Source: a gamma proteobacterium symbiont of Ctena orbiculata
GTDB taxonomy: Bacteria > Pseudomonadota > Gammaproteobacteria > Chromatiales > Chromatiaceae
Direction of reading: 5' to 3'
Assembly (NCBI GenBank): GCA_003058495.1
Contig: QBVC01000030.1
Location: forward strand, 1 to 64,000
Length of the DNA stretch: 64,000 nucleotides
The notes beneath the pieces were generated by a model. The model was not told the DNA's origin. It saw only the letters and a program-made list of their open reading frames with translations, and did no database searches. This document shows positions 16,488 to 25,550 of this stretch, piece after piece (within the stretch, counting starts at the first letter, position 1; the number at the start of each line of letters is the position of its first letter). A program made the position numbers and the translations under genes.

Positions 16488-18407
16488 ATGATCCGCTTTG
16501 GCAATGTTTCACTGAGAAGGGGCAGCAAGCTGCTGTTGCAACAGGTCGACTTCACCCTCTATGCGGGTTGGAAAGTCGGGATTACCGGCGGCAATGGCTG
16601 CGGAAAATCGAGCCTGTTCGATCTGATACTGGGGGATTTGCAGGTAGATCAGGGCGATCTCACGCTGCCGCAGAAGATCGAGATCGCCCATGTGGCGCAG
16701 GAGACCCCTGCGCTGAAGAGGTCAGCCCTCGACTATGTCATCGACGGCGACCGGGTTGTGCGCGAGATTGAACAGGCCATCGCCGAGGTCGAAGCCGGCA
16801 ATGATGGCGCCGCCCTCGCCGGGTTGCACGAGGCATACCACAACATCGATGGCTACAGCGCCAAGGCCCGCGCCGGGGAGCTGCTGCACGGCCTCGGTTT
16901 TACCCCGGAGGATGAATCGCGACCGGTCGCCCACTTTTCCGGTGGCTGGCGGGTGCGCCTCAATCTCGCCAAGGCCTTGATGTGCCGTTCCGACATGCTG
17001 CTGCTGGACGAGCCGACCAACCACCTCGACCTCGATGCGGTGATCTGGCTGGAATCCTGGCTGCGCAGCTACGCCGGTACCCTGCTGCTGATCTCCCATG
17101 ATCGGGATTTCCTCGACCAGGTGACAGACCATATCGTCCATATCGAGCAACAGCGGGCGACACTCTACAACGGTAACTACAGCGGTTTTGAGCAGACCCG
17201 CTCGGCGCGTCTCGCCAATCAGCAGGCGGCCTATGAAAAACAGCAGCGTGAGATCGCCCATATCCACAGCTATGTGGAGCGGTTTCGCGCCAAGGCCACC
17301 AAGGCGCGCCAGGCGCAGAGCCGCCTCAAGGCGTTGCAGCGCATGGAGCTGATCGCCCCGGCCCACGTGGACTCACCCTTCCATTTCAGTTTTGCCGAGC
17401 CGGAGAAGAATCCGCACCCCCTGCTGCAGCTCGACGAGCTGGCCATCGGCTATGCCGGACAACCCATACTCAGCGATATCCGCTTCGATCTGGCGCCGGG
17501 TGACCGGATTGGCCTGCTCGGTCCCAACGGGGCAGGGAAATCGACCCTGATCAAACTGCTGGCCGGCGAACTCGAACCCCTTTCAGGCCAACGTTTGCCC
17601 GCCCAGGAGCTTCGGGTCGGCTATTTTGCCCAGCATCAGCTGGAGCAGTTGGATGGGGCAGCCACCCCCCTGCTCCACCTGCAACGGCTGGATCGGAACG
17701 CCTCTGAGCAGACCCTGCGCAACTACCTGGGCGGGTTTGGTTTTCACGACGATCAGGCGCTCCAGCCGGTGGCCCCCTTTTCCGGCGGTGAGAAGGCCCG
17801 CCTGGTGCTTGCCCTGCTGGTATACCAGCGCCCAAACCTGCTGCTCCTGGATGAGCCGACCAACCATCTCGACCTGGAGATGCGCTATGCCGTCGGCCGG
17901 GCGCTGCAGGCGTTTCAGGGGGCGATGGTGATCGTTTCCCACGACCGCCACCTCCTGCGCATCACCACGGACGAGTTTTGGCTGGTGCACGAAGGCGGGG
18001 TGGAACCCTTCCCGGGATCCCTGGATGACTACCCCTCGTGGCTTGCCGGGCAGCGCCGCAGTACAGGAAATCCCGGCGGGGACCGGGCCGATCCGCCTCC
18101 GGGCGGCCATACCGCATCCGCCAGGAAGGACAGGAAGCGCCAGCAGGCGGAACTGCGAAAGCGGCTTCAGCCATTGCGCAGGGAACAATTGAAATTTGAA
18201 CAAGAGATGGAAAAATTACACCGCAGGCAGCAACAGTTGGATCAGCTGCTCGCCGACCCCATGCTCTACGATCCGTCACAAAAAGAGATATTGAAGCAAC
18301 GGCTTAGGGAAAAGAGCGATCTGCAGGCAGCACTCGATGAGTGTGAGCGGCACTGGTTGGCCGTGAGTGAGCAGCTTGAGGCTGCACAAAACGATGAAAC
18401 AGTCTAA
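16488..18407 (+). CDS. ABC-F family ATPase (YheS-type)
   Basis: 639 residues with two ABC domains and no transmembrane region. Domain 1 has Walker A GGNGCGKSS, signature FSGGWRVRLNLAKAL and Walker B LLLDEPTNHLDL. Domain 2 has GPNGAGKSTLIKLL, FSGGEKARLVLALLV and LLLDEPTNHLDL. The linker (about residues 230-300) is charged and helical, as in ABC-F ribosome-binding factors, and a C-terminal coiled coil of about 80 residues follows. The length and C-terminal extension fit YheS rather than EttA or Uup. ABC-F proteins bind the ribosomal E site and relieve stalling; the exact role of YheS remains unclear. Confidence 0.88.
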   Translation: MIRFGNVSLRRGSKLLLQQVDFTLYAGWKVGITGGNGCGKSSLFDLILGDLQVDQGDLTLPQKIEIAHVAQETPALKRSALDYVIDGDRVVREIEQAIAEVEAGNDGAALAGLHEAYHNIDGYSAKARAGELLHGLGFTPEDESRPVAHFSGGWRVRLNLAKALMCRSDMLLLDEPTNHLDLDAVIWLESWLRSYAGTLLLISHDRDFLDQVTDHIVHIEQQRATLYNGNYSGFEQTRSARLANQQAAYEKQQREIAHIHSYVERFRAKATKARQAQSRLKALQRMELIAPAHVDSPFHFSFAEPEKNPHPLLQLDELAIGYAGQPILSDIRFDLAPGDRIGLLGPNGAGKSTLIKLLAGELEPLSGQRLPAQELRVGYFAQHQLEQLDGAATPLLHLQRLDRNASEQTLRNYLGGFGFHDDQALQPVAPFSGGEKARLVLALLVYQRPNLLLLDEPTNHLDLEMRYAVGRALQAFQGAMVIVSHDRHLLRITTDEFWLVHEGGVEPFPGSLDDYPSWLAGQRRSTGNPGGDRADPPPGGHTASARKDRKRQQAELRKRLQPLRREQLKFEQEMEKLHRRQQQLDQLLADPMLYDPSQKEILKQRLREKSDLQAALDECERHWLAVSEQLEAAQNDETV

Positions 18408-18551
18408 AGTGTCACCAGATGGATAGGCGGCTGTTTGCACAGTAGGCCTTAGCGGTACCGACTGGTTGGCTGTAATCTGCTATCAAATGATTAGTGCATT
18501 GGATTGTTTGGTCGCGTGAATTAGGACATGCACGTATTTTGAGATTTAGCG

Positions 18552-18824
18552 ATGAATATTTACGTAGGAAATCTGCCCTGGAGCATAAAGGACGACGAGT
18601 TACGCCAGCTCTTTACGGAGTTTGGAGATGTCTCCAGCGCCAATGTCATCATGGATAAATTTTCAGGCCGCTCGAGGGGCTTCGGTTTCGTCGAAATGCC
18701 GGACTCGGCGGCGGCTGAAAATGCGATCAAGGCACTGAATGAAAAAGAGCTTGGAGGGCGCAATCTGCGCGTCAACGAGGCAAAGCCCCGGGAAGAGCGT
18801 CCACCGCGCCGAACCAAGCATTAG
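18552..18824 (+). CDS. RRM-domain RNA-binding protein
   Basis: 90 residues forming a single RNA recognition motif. RNP2 is IYVGNL (residues 3-8) and RNP1 is RGFGFVEM (about 41-48), with the aromatic residues needed for base stacking. A short basic tail (REERPPRRTKH) ends the protein. Single-RRM proteins of this type in bacteria are often cold-induced. It is monocistronic, about 145 bp from each neighbour. Confidence 0.92.
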   Translation: MNIYVGNLPWSIKDDELRQLFTEFGDVSSANVIMDKFSGRSRGFGFVEMPDSAAAENAIKALNEKELGGRNLRVNEAKPREERPPRRTKH

Positions 18825-18919
18825 CAAGATGTTCAAGGGGTTGCAGCTGACGCAATCCCTGCAGTTTGAAGTAATTGATATGACTGCCTGTTAAAACAGG
18901 ACAGAGATCCGTTGGCGAT

Positions 18920-19390
18920 ATGAAAGGCTTATTCGCACTGTTGTTTGTTGTGGCCCTGGCGTTTTTGATCTGGCCCTACACGGCGGTATACCGTCTCGAC
19001 CAGGCGCTGCAGGCGGACGACCAGCAGGCACTCAGCGAACTGGTTGACATGGTCGCCGTGAGAGAGCAGATCAAGCGCAAACTCAATAAGAACGTGGAAA
19101 GCACCATAGGCGACGTCTCCAACAGCTTTATCGATTGGCTGCAAAACGGCATCCAGCGTATGGGCGCCGATGCCATCGAACAGATGGTCGACATCCGCTG
19201 GGTCGTCGCCCAGCTGCGCTCGCACAACCGCAAGCCCGGGCATGGCGGTATCCTGGATAGAATGACCTACGCCTTTTTCGACGGTCCCGACAGACTGCTG
19301 CTGCGGATCGGCGACCTGGACGACAACCCGGTGCATGCCCACCTCAGCCTGCAGGGTCTGGAGTGGCGAATCACGGCTGTCTATAACTGA
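18920..19390 (+). CDS. DUF2939 domain-containing protein
   Basis: 156 residues. An N-terminal signal anchor (GLFALLFVVALAFLIWPY) is followed by YRLDQALQADDQQALSELVD, the typical DUF2939 opening, and by the MVAVREQIKRKLN helix. The rest is probably periplasmic or facing the periplasm. Function is unknown in the family. A hairpin lies 38 bp after the stop. Confidence 0.85.
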   Translation: MKGLFALLFVVALAFLIWPYTAVYRLDQALQADDQQALSELVDMVAVREQIKRKLNKNVESTIGDVSNSFIDWLQNGIQRMGADAIEQMVDIRWVVAQLRSHNRKPGHGGILDRMTYAFFDGPDRLLLRIGDLDDNPVHAHLSLQGLEWRITAVYN

Positions 19391-19427
19391 TTTTCCCGGT
19401 TACGCCCATTGTTCTTATATAAAAAAA

Positions 19428-19448
19428 CCAACTATTACATGTAGTTGG
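19428..19448. terminator. Hairpin between DUF2939 gene and PAS-GGDEF gene
   Basis: CCAACTA (19428-19434) and TAGTTGG (19442-19448) form a 7-bp stem with a 7-nt loop. On the minus strand it is followed by a run of seven T, a good intrinsic-terminator shape; on the plus strand the tail is only ATTTACTT. It may end the DUF2939 transcript, though the better side faces a strand with no annotated gene nearby. Confidence 0.4.
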
Positions 19449-19634
19449 ATTTACTTCCCCATTTTTTCACCAGACTCGCCCGAAACCCCTGCGGGGTCGA
19501 TATTAATTAAAGAATCGGCACAGCCGGCCGCTGAGTCATTCTGAGGTTCAACTATGTTGAGTCTGTGATCCTATTGGTGAAGTAGAAGTGAGGCCCTCCA
19601 GGCTGCACTGAGGATTGAGAGAGAGAATCGAATC

Positions 19635-20432
19635 ATGGCCGAAATCAGTTTTAACCAAAAGCTATTTGATGTCTGCCCTACTGGTATGCTGGCTATCGAC
19701 AGTGACGTCTGTATTCGATGGATGAATCCTGCATTGGAAGCGATGCTCGATCTTACCGGTGATGAGCTCATCGGCAAGGACAAGAAGACACTGCCGGTTA
19801 ATCTGCACGCCCTCTTCGACGAGACCGATATGCTGCACCTGTCGCTCAACGGTGATGGCGAGCGTTGGCTGCAGCGGGAAGTGCGCGATGTGGTGGATGG
19901 TGACAATACCCAGCTGAGATTGCATTTCTACCAGGATATCAGCCAGCAGATCATGGCGCAGCGTGAGAGCGATGATCTGCGCAGGCAGGTCGAAGATCTC
20001 ACCATTACCGATGAACTGACCGGCATGTCCAACCGCCGCGCCACGATCCAGGCGATCAGTGCCCAGGTGACCCGCAGCAGGCGTTACGGCAACCTGCTCA
20101 CCTTGGGCGCGATGCGTTTGACTCACCCCGAGGGAGAGGATCGGCCATTGCCGGACACCTCTGTCCTGGTAATGACCCAATATCTTCGCGAACGTCTGCG
20201 CTGGGCCGATGTCATCGGACGCTATGAAGATCAGCTTTTTCTCCTGGTGATGCCGGAAACCGCCAAGGATGATGGCGAAAACCTGCTGCAGCAGATCGTC
20301 AACGAGTGCCGCGGGGGCGCCCTGGAGGGGCTGGGGGAGAATCCGGTTCCCGATCTGCAGATCGGTGTGGCGGAGTGGATGAAGGGCGACGATTCGCAAC
20401 GCCTGATCAAGCGGGCAATCGAATCGATCTGA
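19635..20432 (+). CDS. PAS-type sensor with degenerate GGDEF domain
   Basis: 265 residues. Residues about 5-110 look like a PAS fold (FDVCPTGMLAIDSDVCIRWM, NPALEAMLDLTGDELIGK). A GGDEF-type domain follows from ITDELTGMSNRR (124-135). The active-site loop reads RYEDQ (196-200) in place of GGDEF or EEF, so diguanylate cyclase activity is unlikely; it may instead bind GTP or c-di-GMP, or a partner. It lacks a transmembrane segment. The gene is 150 bp upstream of adenylate cyclase on the same strand, so a shared transcript is likely. Family assignment is firm for the DELTGxxNRR block; loss of catalysis is inferred. Confidence 0.82.
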   Translation: MAEISFNQKLFDVCPTGMLAIDSDVCIRWMNPALEAMLDLTGDELIGKDKKTLPVNLHALFDETDMLHLSLNGDGERWLQREVRDVVDGDNTQLRLHFYQDISQQIMAQRESDDLRRQVEDLTITDELTGMSNRRATIQAISAQVTRSRRYGNLLTLGAMRLTHPEGEDRPLPDTSVLVMTQYLRERLRWADVIGRYEDQLFLLVMPETAKDDGENLLQQIVNECRGGALEGLGENPVPDLQIGVAEWMKGDDSQRLIKRAIESI

Positions 20433-20507
20433 AAACAGGCCGGTCGGGGTTGATTGATACCACCATCCGTTTTCCACGGCAGAGAGTCGTAGCCTAACCT
20501 GTTAGAT

Positions 20508-20554
20508 GGGGTCGCTGGCTTCTCCCGGCGGTTACGGGTGGAGTCGGCGACCCC
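20508..20554. other. Inverted repeat in the leader of cyaA
   Basis: GGGGTCG (20508-20514) and CGACCCC (20548-20554) can pair, with a smaller internal CCCG/CGGG stem. It sits 29-75 nt before the cyaA start. There is no T-run, so it is not an intrinsic terminator; it could be leader structure. Confidence 0.35.
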
Positions 20555-20582
20555 CTCGAGTTGAACCACTACCGGTATCGAT

Positions 20583-23393
20583 ATGCCCGATGCACAACGA
20601 ATCAGCTTCGACGATGGTATCAGCAGGAAGGAGCTGAACGCAGTTCGACAGCGCTTCATGCGCCTGCACCGTGAACGCCTGCGTCGAATCCTGATCGAGC
20701 TGCGCAACAGCCAGCAGGAGTTTTTGCACCTCCTGCCGTTACTGCTGCATATCAATCACCCCATGTTGCCGGGATTCGTCAGCAGCGAAACACCCACGGG
20801 CATCTCCGATTACAGCCCTTCCAAGAAGGCCCTGGACGCGGCAAAAAGGCTCAGCCGCAGCTTTGATTACAAGAAGCGCGCACAACGCGTCTACCATATC
20901 CATGGCCTCTACCTGATGGGCAGTACCGGAACCATCGGGCAGTCCTCCACCAGCGACTTCGATCTCTGGCTCTGCTTCGATCCGGCATTGAACAAGAAAC
21001 AGCGCCAGCAACTCCAGCAGAAGGCGGCCCAGATAGAGAAGAGCGCCGCCGAGTTGGACCTGGAACTGCATATTTTTCTCATCGATCCCGAGCGATTTCG
21101 CCATGGCGAGAAGTCAAAGCTGTCCCGGGAGAGCAGTGGCACCACGCAACACAACCTGTTGTTGGAGGAGTTCTACCGCAGCGCGGTATTGTTGGCTGGG
21201 AGATATCCGCTCTGGTGGCTGATTCCCCCCGAACATGAGGACGACTACCAGAACTTCGCCGACTATCTCCTCACCAATCGCTTTATCAAGTCATCGGAGA
21301 TCTTCGATCTGGGCGGGCTCGATCATGTCCAGGCCGGTGAGTTCTTCGGTGCCGCCCTGTGGCAGCTCTACAAGGGCATCGACTCGCCCTACAAATCGAT
21401 CCTCAAGATCTTCCTCATGGAGGCCTACAGCCGTAACTATCCATCCCCGCAATGGCTGGCGCGGCAGGCGAAACGGGCGATCTACGAGGGTGAGAGCGAT
21501 ATCGACAGGCTGGATGCCTACATCCTGCTCTACCAGCAGGTCGAGGCCTATTTAAAACAGAACAATGACCACGATCGGCTCGAACTTGCCCGCCGCTGTT
21601 TCTATTTCAAGGTTGGCGAGCGCCTGAGCCTCTCGCGCAAAAGCGACAACTGGCGCCTGCAGGCGATGTTGGGACTGACCCGGCAATGGGGCTGGGGGCA
21701 GACCCAGCTGCAGATGCTCGACACCCGCTCGGAATGGAAGATCGACAGGGTGATCAAGGAGCGCAACGCCCTGGTCGGCGTACTCACCCGCAGTTATCGT
21801 CTGCTGACCGATTTTGCCCGCAAGTACGCCCGGGAGAGCCATATAGATCCCCATGAGCTCAACCTGCTGGGACGTAAACTCTACACCGCGCTCGACCATC
21901 GGCCGGGTAAGATCGACCATATCAATCCAGGTATCTCGAAGAACCTCGCCGAGGAGAATCTGTCGCTCCATCATCGCCCGACAAGGGATGGTGAACCGGC
22001 ATGGATGCTCTACCGCGGCAGCCTGGAGGCGGGGGAAGAGAGCGAGCAACGCCCGATCAAGATCTCGACGAATCTGATCGAGATCCTGCTCTGGAGCCAC
22101 GTCAACCAGGTATGGGGGAGGGCAACCCGGATAAGCTTCGATGCGGGGGAGACGGCCCTGCCGCGCAGCGAGTTGCTCTCGTTGCAGAAGAGCGTCAGCC
22201 GCCTCTTTCCCGACTACATGCCGCCATCGGCCGGGATGGCGACACTCGCCAAACCCGCCTCGATTATCATGACGGCGATGTTCATCAATATCGGCGTGGA
22301 TCCGATGGAGCACCTGACCAAGGAGGGGATGCAGTTGACCAGCGAGCGACACGATCCCCTGAGTTTCGCATCCTCGCGGGCCAATTTGGTGATCAATCTG
22401 GAAAAAATCCACCAGACCAGCTGGGGAGAGCTGCAGGTGTCGAGCCATGAGGGGGCCGAGGGCCTGATGGATCTGCTCTGCTACATCCTCAATCAGCAGC
22501 CTGAAGAGGAGCGGATGCCGACGCGGATCAGCGCCTACAGCTACTCGGGGGTACGGGGCGGTCAGATCGCATCCCGGGTCACCGACCTGTTCAATCACGT
22601 GATCCGGCGTTTTCGCAGCGGTGAGCTCGACAACGGACGCTACATCTTTCGCATGGGGACGGCCTTTTTTATCGTCCAAAAGCGGGGTGAAAAGGGTTTT
22701 GTCTGGCAGAGCCTTGAGTCGTTCGAGAGTCTGCTGGAGGAGCTGCAGCAGCCTCAACCGGGTTATCGGCCCCTCGAATTCGATCCGGAGATACTGGCCA
22801 ACAGCCCCTATCCCTCGTTATTCAAGAACAACAAAGCGGATGTCATCCAGCTGTTTTACCATCTCAACAAGCAGCAGACGGACATCTACCTGCTCGATGA
22901 ACAGGGCGCACTCTTTCAGCAGTCACTGCCCACGGAGAGCCCCCGTTTCCTGATGCGCCAACAGCGGCGGTTTCTCAACAGCCTGCAACAATTGCGCAAT
23001 CTGCTGCTGAATGAGCATGGGAGCCTTCTGGAGGAGCCCGAGTTCCATGAGTTGAGTCTGGATAAAGAGGGGCATTGGATCACCCGCAGCAGGAGAGTCC
23101 CCTTGGTCGAGGCGGATGACTACACCGAGTTGACCCTGGTGACCGATGGCGTCGAGGCCGATGCGCGGCCGCTTGCGCTGCTTTTTGACGAGCGGGAATT
23201 TTCAAGGCTGGAGTACAGCGATGATCTCTACAGCGCCGCCGCTGACTACATTCACGGTCAACGCAAGGGTGAGGCGCACTATCCGATCTATCTGACGTCG
23301 ATTCGCCTGAGCGGATTTCAGACCGTCACCCGGCTCTCGACGGTGGAACTGCTGAATATAAAGAAGCGGGTAGAAGAGCGTCTCAACCGCTAG
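20583..23393 (+). CDS. cyaA: Class I adenylate cyclase
   Basis: 936 residues. The catalytic N-terminal domain carries the nucleotidyltransferase motif of class I cyclases, GSTGTIGQSSTSDFDLW (113-129), where the Ser and Asp residues bind metal and ATP. The remainder matches the large regulatory C-terminal region seen in enterobacterial and pseudomonad CyaA. It makes cAMP, so CRP/Vfr-type regulation should operate in this organism, and CRP-like sites near 48330 and 48735 fit. It follows the PAS-GGDEF gene by 150 bp. The start at 20583 fits the family N-terminus, though no strong ribosome binding site is seen. Confidence 0.93.
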   Translation: MPDAQRISFDDGISRKELNAVRQRFMRLHRERLRRILIELRNSQQEFLHLLPLLLHINHPMLPGFVSSETPTGISDYSPSKKALDAAKRLSRSFDYKKRAQRVYHIHGLYLMGSTGTIGQSSTSDFDLWLCFDPALNKKQRQQLQQKAAQIEKSAAELDLELHIFLIDPERFRHGEKSKLSRESSGTTQHNLLLEEFYRSAVLLAGRYPLWWLIPPEHEDDYQNFADYLLTNRFIKSSEIFDLGGLDHVQAGEFFGAALWQLYKGIDSPYKSILKIFLMEAYSRNYPSPQWLARQAKRAIYEGESDIDRLDAYILLYQQVEAYLKQNNDHDRLELARRCFYFKVGERLSLSRKSDNWRLQAMLGLTRQWGWGQTQLQMLDTRSEWKIDRVIKERNALVGVLTRSYRLLTDFARKYARESHIDPHELNLLGRKLYTALDHRPGKIDHINPGISKNLAEENLSLHHRPTRDGEPAWMLYRGSLEAGEESEQRPIKISTNLIEILLWSHVNQVWGRATRISFDAGETALPRSELLSLQKSVSRLFPDYMPPSAGMATLAKPASIIMTAMFINIGVDPMEHLTKEGMQLTSERHDPLSFASSRANLVINLEKIHQTSWGELQVSSHEGAEGLMDLLCYILNQQPEEERMPTRISAYSYSGVRGGQIASRVTDLFNHVIRRFRSGELDNGRYIFRMGTAFFIVQKRGEKGFVWQSLESFESLLEELQQPQPGYRPLEFDPEILANSPYPSLFKNNKADVIQLFYHLNKQQTDIYLLDEQGALFQQSLPTESPRFLMRQQRRFLNSLQQLRNLLLNEHGSLLEEPEFHELSLDKEGHWITRSRRVPLVEADDYTELTLVTDGVEADARPLALLFDEREFSRLEYSDDLYSAAADYIHGQRKGEAHYPIYLTSIRLSGFQTVTRLSTVELLNIKKRVEERLNR

Positions 23394-23555
23394 CGGGGCG
23401 CCAGATCGTGCCAACCGCGACGCCAGGAGCCGGATTGGCGGGTTCGCCGGGGATGCCCGGTAGATGGGCCAGCCACAGGAGAACCGGCCTTGTTGAGAGA
23501 CCGGGAGCTGCGCCAGCCCACTGTCGTGGGCTGGATTAGGGGCAGAGCACCGCTG

Positions 23556-24233
23556 TCAATTGACGCTTCGCAGGTACTCGATCTCAAAGATAAGGGTTTC
23601 ATTGGGGCCGATGCTTCTGCCAGCCCCCTTCTTTCCATAGGCGAGTTCCGCCGGCATATAGACCTCCCATTTCGCCCCGGGCTTCATGCGGGTCAATGCC
23701 TCCTTGAAGCCGGGCACGACACCATTCAACTTGAACTGGGCCGGTTTGCCCCGGGAATAGGAGCTGTCGAACTCGGTGCCGTCGATCAACCGGCCCCGGT
23801 AGTTCACCTCGACCGTCTGTTCGGCCGTGGGGCTGTTGCCGCTCCCGGCCTCGATGACCCGATACTGGAGACCGTTCTCCAGGGTGACTATGCCCTCCTT
23901 TTGTGCGTTCGCCTCGAGGAACGCCCTCCCCTTTTTCTCATTCGCCTCGGCAACCTTCGCGAGCCTGGCCTGCTCCTGCTGGAGATGCTGCCGCATCGCC
24001 GCCTGCATCTCCTCGTTGCTGAGGCGGACCTTGTTGCCGCTGAGCACATCGGAGACGGCAAGGGCGAAGGCATCGATGTCCAGGTCGCCGCCGACCTGGC
24101 TCTTAAGCATCTGTCCGACCCTTATCCCCAGGGTGTAGCCGTAGCGCTGGTCCTGGCTGTCAAGGTCGCCGGCCACCAGCGGATGGGCAGCTAGGGCTAG
24201 GGTTGTTATCAGAATAATTGTTAGGTATTTCAT
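23556..24233 (-). CDS. FKBP-type peptidyl-prolyl isomerase (FkpA/Mip-like), secreted
   Basis: 225 residues from the ATG at 24233; an ATG two codons upstream (24239) is equally possible. A signal peptide (MKYLTIILITTLALAAHPLVAG) is followed by the helical N-terminal dimerisation domain (RYGYTLGIRVGQMLK; DAFALAVSDVLSG) and a long helix. The C-terminal FKBP domain shows VEVNYRGRLIDGTEFDSSY, GVVPGFKEAL, MKPGAKWEVYMPAELAYG and LIFEIEYL. It folds proteins in the periplasm or at the outer membrane. It is transcribed towards cyaA, with 162 bp between the convergent stops. Confidence 0.93.
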   Translation of the reverse strand: MKYLTIILITTLALAAHPLVAGDLDSQDQRYGYTLGIRVGQMLKSQVGGDLDIDAFALAVSDVLSGNKVRLSNEEMQAAMRQHLQQEQARLAKVAEANEKKGRAFLEANAQKEGIVTLENGLQYRVIEAGSGNSPTAEQTVEVNYRGRLIDGTEFDSSYSRGKPAQFKLNGVVPGFKEALTRMKPGAKWEVYMPAELAYGKKGAGRSIGPNETLIFEIEYLRSVN

Positions 24234-24846
24234 ATACATATTTGGTTTGTCCAGACTTTTTGGTGGCGCTGCCCAGGCGTGACAGCACCCAGGCGGCGGT
24301 TAATTCAGGGGCGCTCAATGTAACACAATATCTCCACAGCGGAGCCGATCCGGGCCGTTGCCGCCGATCGATTGGGTGAACGGCGTGTTTGTGTGACAGA
24401 TTTTTGGGAGAAGTTCGAGGGGCGCGTTGTAAATATGCAACAGTATCTATAATTTGTACAATTCACACACTTTTCCGCGCCGAGTGCGGTTTTTTTAGAC
24501 AAATCCAGGCCGCTTCCCGAAAGCTGAAAATGGACTTCTTCTCCTTGAAAGACCTGAAAAACCATTAAGGATTTGGTAATATATCAAGAAGTTGTGACGA
24601 ATTTGTTATTTGCACTGTGAATTTGCAACTTTTTTGTGGTTATTTGGGAATTATAGCTTGACATTGAGGTTGGAAGCGTTACTCTTTATGGAAACTGTTG
24701 TAAAAAAGATTCGCTATTGTTTTTTTGTACCAGCCCGGCTGAGCCAAGGCATCGATAGAGCATCGTGAATATCGGAAGGCAGGGATTATTTCGGCGCGGG
24801 TTAATAGTGATCGATGTTGAATACGTTCAGTCTGGTTGGCATTAAC
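24234..24846. other. AT-rich gene-free region
   Basis: About 610 bp without a supportable gene, clearly richer in A+T than its neighbours from about 24400 on. It holds a plus-strand hairpin with T-run (24475-24496) preceded by TATAAT at 24448-24453, and a TTGACA at 24658-24663 whose best -10 partner (TACTCT, 16-bp spacing) is poor. It may include the promoter of the 24847 gene and a short non-coding transcript, neither proven. Confidence 0.5.
24475..24496 (+). terminator. Candidate intrinsic terminator in the gene-free region
   Basis: CCGC (24475-24478) and GCGG (24486-24489) form a 4-bp stem with a 7-nt loop, followed by seven T (24490-24496). The stem is short. No plus-strand gene ends nearby, so it would serve a small RNA or be spurious. 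Confidence 0.35.
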
Positions 24847-25257
24847 ATGGGCGGATTGAAGATATCTCTGTTGGGGTCGCTAATGTGTATTGCGGTCCTT
24901 CCAGCGTGTGTTGGCCTGAAGCCCTCTGTCGAGGAGCAAGTCAACGCGAGAATCGAGGCCTATTGGCAGGCCATGATTCAGAAAGATTATGAGAAGGCGC
25001 ACGGTTTTCTGTCGCCGGGCTTCAGGTTGAAGGTTGACAAATTTGTCTACCGTAATCGATTCGCTGGAAAAACAAGTTATAAGGCAGCTGCTGTCGATGG
25101 CCTTTCATGTGAAGAGGAGCGCTGTCAGGCGGCTATGATTTTGGAGTATACCGTCCACGGTGTGCCCCCCTACGGTTTCGAGTTTAACCGTACCGAAGAG
25201 CGCAAGGAGCTCTGGGTCAACGTAGAGGGAGAGTGGTGGTTGCTGCCGAAAAAGTAG
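24847..25257 (+). CDS. Small putative lipoprotein, unknown function
   Basis: 136 residues from the ATG at 24847, chosen because it gives a proper lipoprotein signal: Lys5, a hydrophobic core and lipobox VLPAC with Cys21. An in-frame ATG at 24814 is possible. The mature part begins with VEEQVNARIEAYWQAMIQKDYEKAHGFLSP, reminiscent of the NTF2-like or nuclear-transport-factor helical starts seen in small periplasmic proteins, and ends in KELWVNVEGEWWLLPKK. I do not recognise a named family. Base composition is somewhat lower in G+C than the core genes around it. Confidence 0.7.
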   Translation: MGGLKISLLGSLMCIAVLPACVGLKPSVEEQVNARIEAYWQAMIQKDYEKAHGFLSPGFRLKVDKFVYRNRFAGKTSYKAAAVDGLSCEEERCQAAMILEYTVHGVPPYGFEFNRTEERKELWVNVEGEWWLLPKK

Positions 25258-25536
25258 GTTACCTTTCAGGGTTCTTGTGTGAAGCGTGAGGCCAAGCACG
25301 AGGCAGTGTCTTACAGTACTTGATGTTATAGGTTCAATTGGTTTGAAAGGTGATTGAATACTGAAGGTATTTCTGTTCTTATCACTTGCTTTATGCGGTG
25401 GTCGGTGGAATACTTGATGTCTACGCCTATTGTGCCTATAGTACTGCGTAATTTCAGTGGGGCTATTTCAACTCGATACCCCTGTGTCTGAAAAAATAAA
25501 TTTAAGAGTTGTCGACAACACATATGCTATATATAG

Positions 25537-25542
25537 AAGGAG
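25537..25542 (+). promoter_or_regulatory. Ribosome binding site deciding the start at 25551
   Basis: AAGGAG lies 8 nt before ATG ATG ATG AAA AAG. This fixes the start at 25551 rather than the in-frame upstream codon at 25509. A perfect 12-bp palindrome, GTTGTCGACAAC (25508-25519), lies 17 nt upstream of it and could be an operator. The 293-bp spacer 25258-25550 shows no gene. Confidence 0.8.
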
Positions 25543-25550
25543 CATGTACA

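Noticed and set aside
18887..18900. Palindrome CCTGTTAAAACAGG after the RRM gene as a terminator
   Set aside because: No T-run follows and the stem is AT-rich; it could be an operator but there is no supporting evidence.
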